Part shown: in pieces, positions 5,364 through 5,365 of the stretch
Numbering within the stretch: position 1 is the first letter of the stretch
Layout of the letters: each line of letters starts with the position of its first letter
Source: Gammaproteobacteria bacterium
GTDB taxonomy: Bacteria > Pseudomonadota > Gammaproteobacteria > SZUA-152
NCBI GenBank assembly: GCA_030599435.1
Contig: JAUVNZ010000125.1
Span: forward strand, 1-5,365
DNA: 5,365 nt
Direction: 5' to 3'
Position numbers and translations under genes: made by a program
Notes under the pieces: model-generated
The model's input: only the letters and a program-made list of their open reading frames with translations
Databases searched by the model: none
Told to the model about the DNA's origin: nothing

Positions 5364-5365
5364 TG

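Noticed and set aside
1..5365. CRISPR array, riboswitch, rRNA or toxin-antitoxin pair
   Set aside because: No regularly spaced direct repeats, no rRNA-like sequence, no recognisable riboswitch core and no paired small overlapping genes were seen.

Overview
The window looks like chromosomal DNA of a gammaproteobacterium of moderate GC content with AT-rich spacers. The EnvZ/OmpR-type pair, the FadL-type outer-membrane protein with its signal peptide, the membrane-anchored cytochrome c'-like protein and the tRNA-Met(CAT) fragment all fit a Gram-negative, respiring proteobacterium. Genus cannot be told from the sequence. A sulfur-oxidising, methylotrophic or hydrocarbon-using lineage would fit the gene content, but this is only a guess.

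Layout. Positions 1-345 hold no complete gene. There is a possible tail of an upstream gene (3-56), a perfect 3' half of a tRNA-Met(CAT) gene on the minus strand (226-270) and a decayed second copy of the same anticodon-arm core (149-173), together resembling old attachment-site scars. Positions 384-2431 carry a minus-strand ompR-envZ-like operon. The spacer 2432-2656 is a divergent control region with two near-identical OmpR-box-like repeats. One lies on the regulator's own -10 element and the other lies just upstream of the FadL-like gene. On the plus strand follow a FadL/TodX-family outer-membrane channel (2657-3832), a 67-residue YgaP-type two-helix membrane protein (3860-4063), a strong intercistronic hairpin (4073-4117), a membrane-anchored cytochrome c'/c556-like protein (4145-4609), a possible gene remnant (4620-4739) and a 55-residue membrane protein with four cysteines (4758-4925). 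Positions 5008-5168 form a 161-bp element with two nested sets of inverted repeats, resembling a non-autonomous element or collapsed insertion sequence of IS21-like architecture. At the right edge, the C-terminal part of a membrane protein (5202 to edge) enters on the minus strand.

How the genes may work together (inference). The kinase senses an envelope condition and the regulator probably controls itself and the divergent FadL-like gene, perhaps with the genes behind it. The plus-strand set places an outer-membrane channel for hydrophobic compounds, two small inner-membrane proteins with conserved-looking cysteines and a periplasmic haem protein in one block, suggesting a locally controlled envelope module. 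What it imports or oxidises cannot be read from the sequence. The most notable items are the 55-residue Cys4 membrane protein, the nested-repeat element, the tRNA-derived scars and the paired regulatory boxes.
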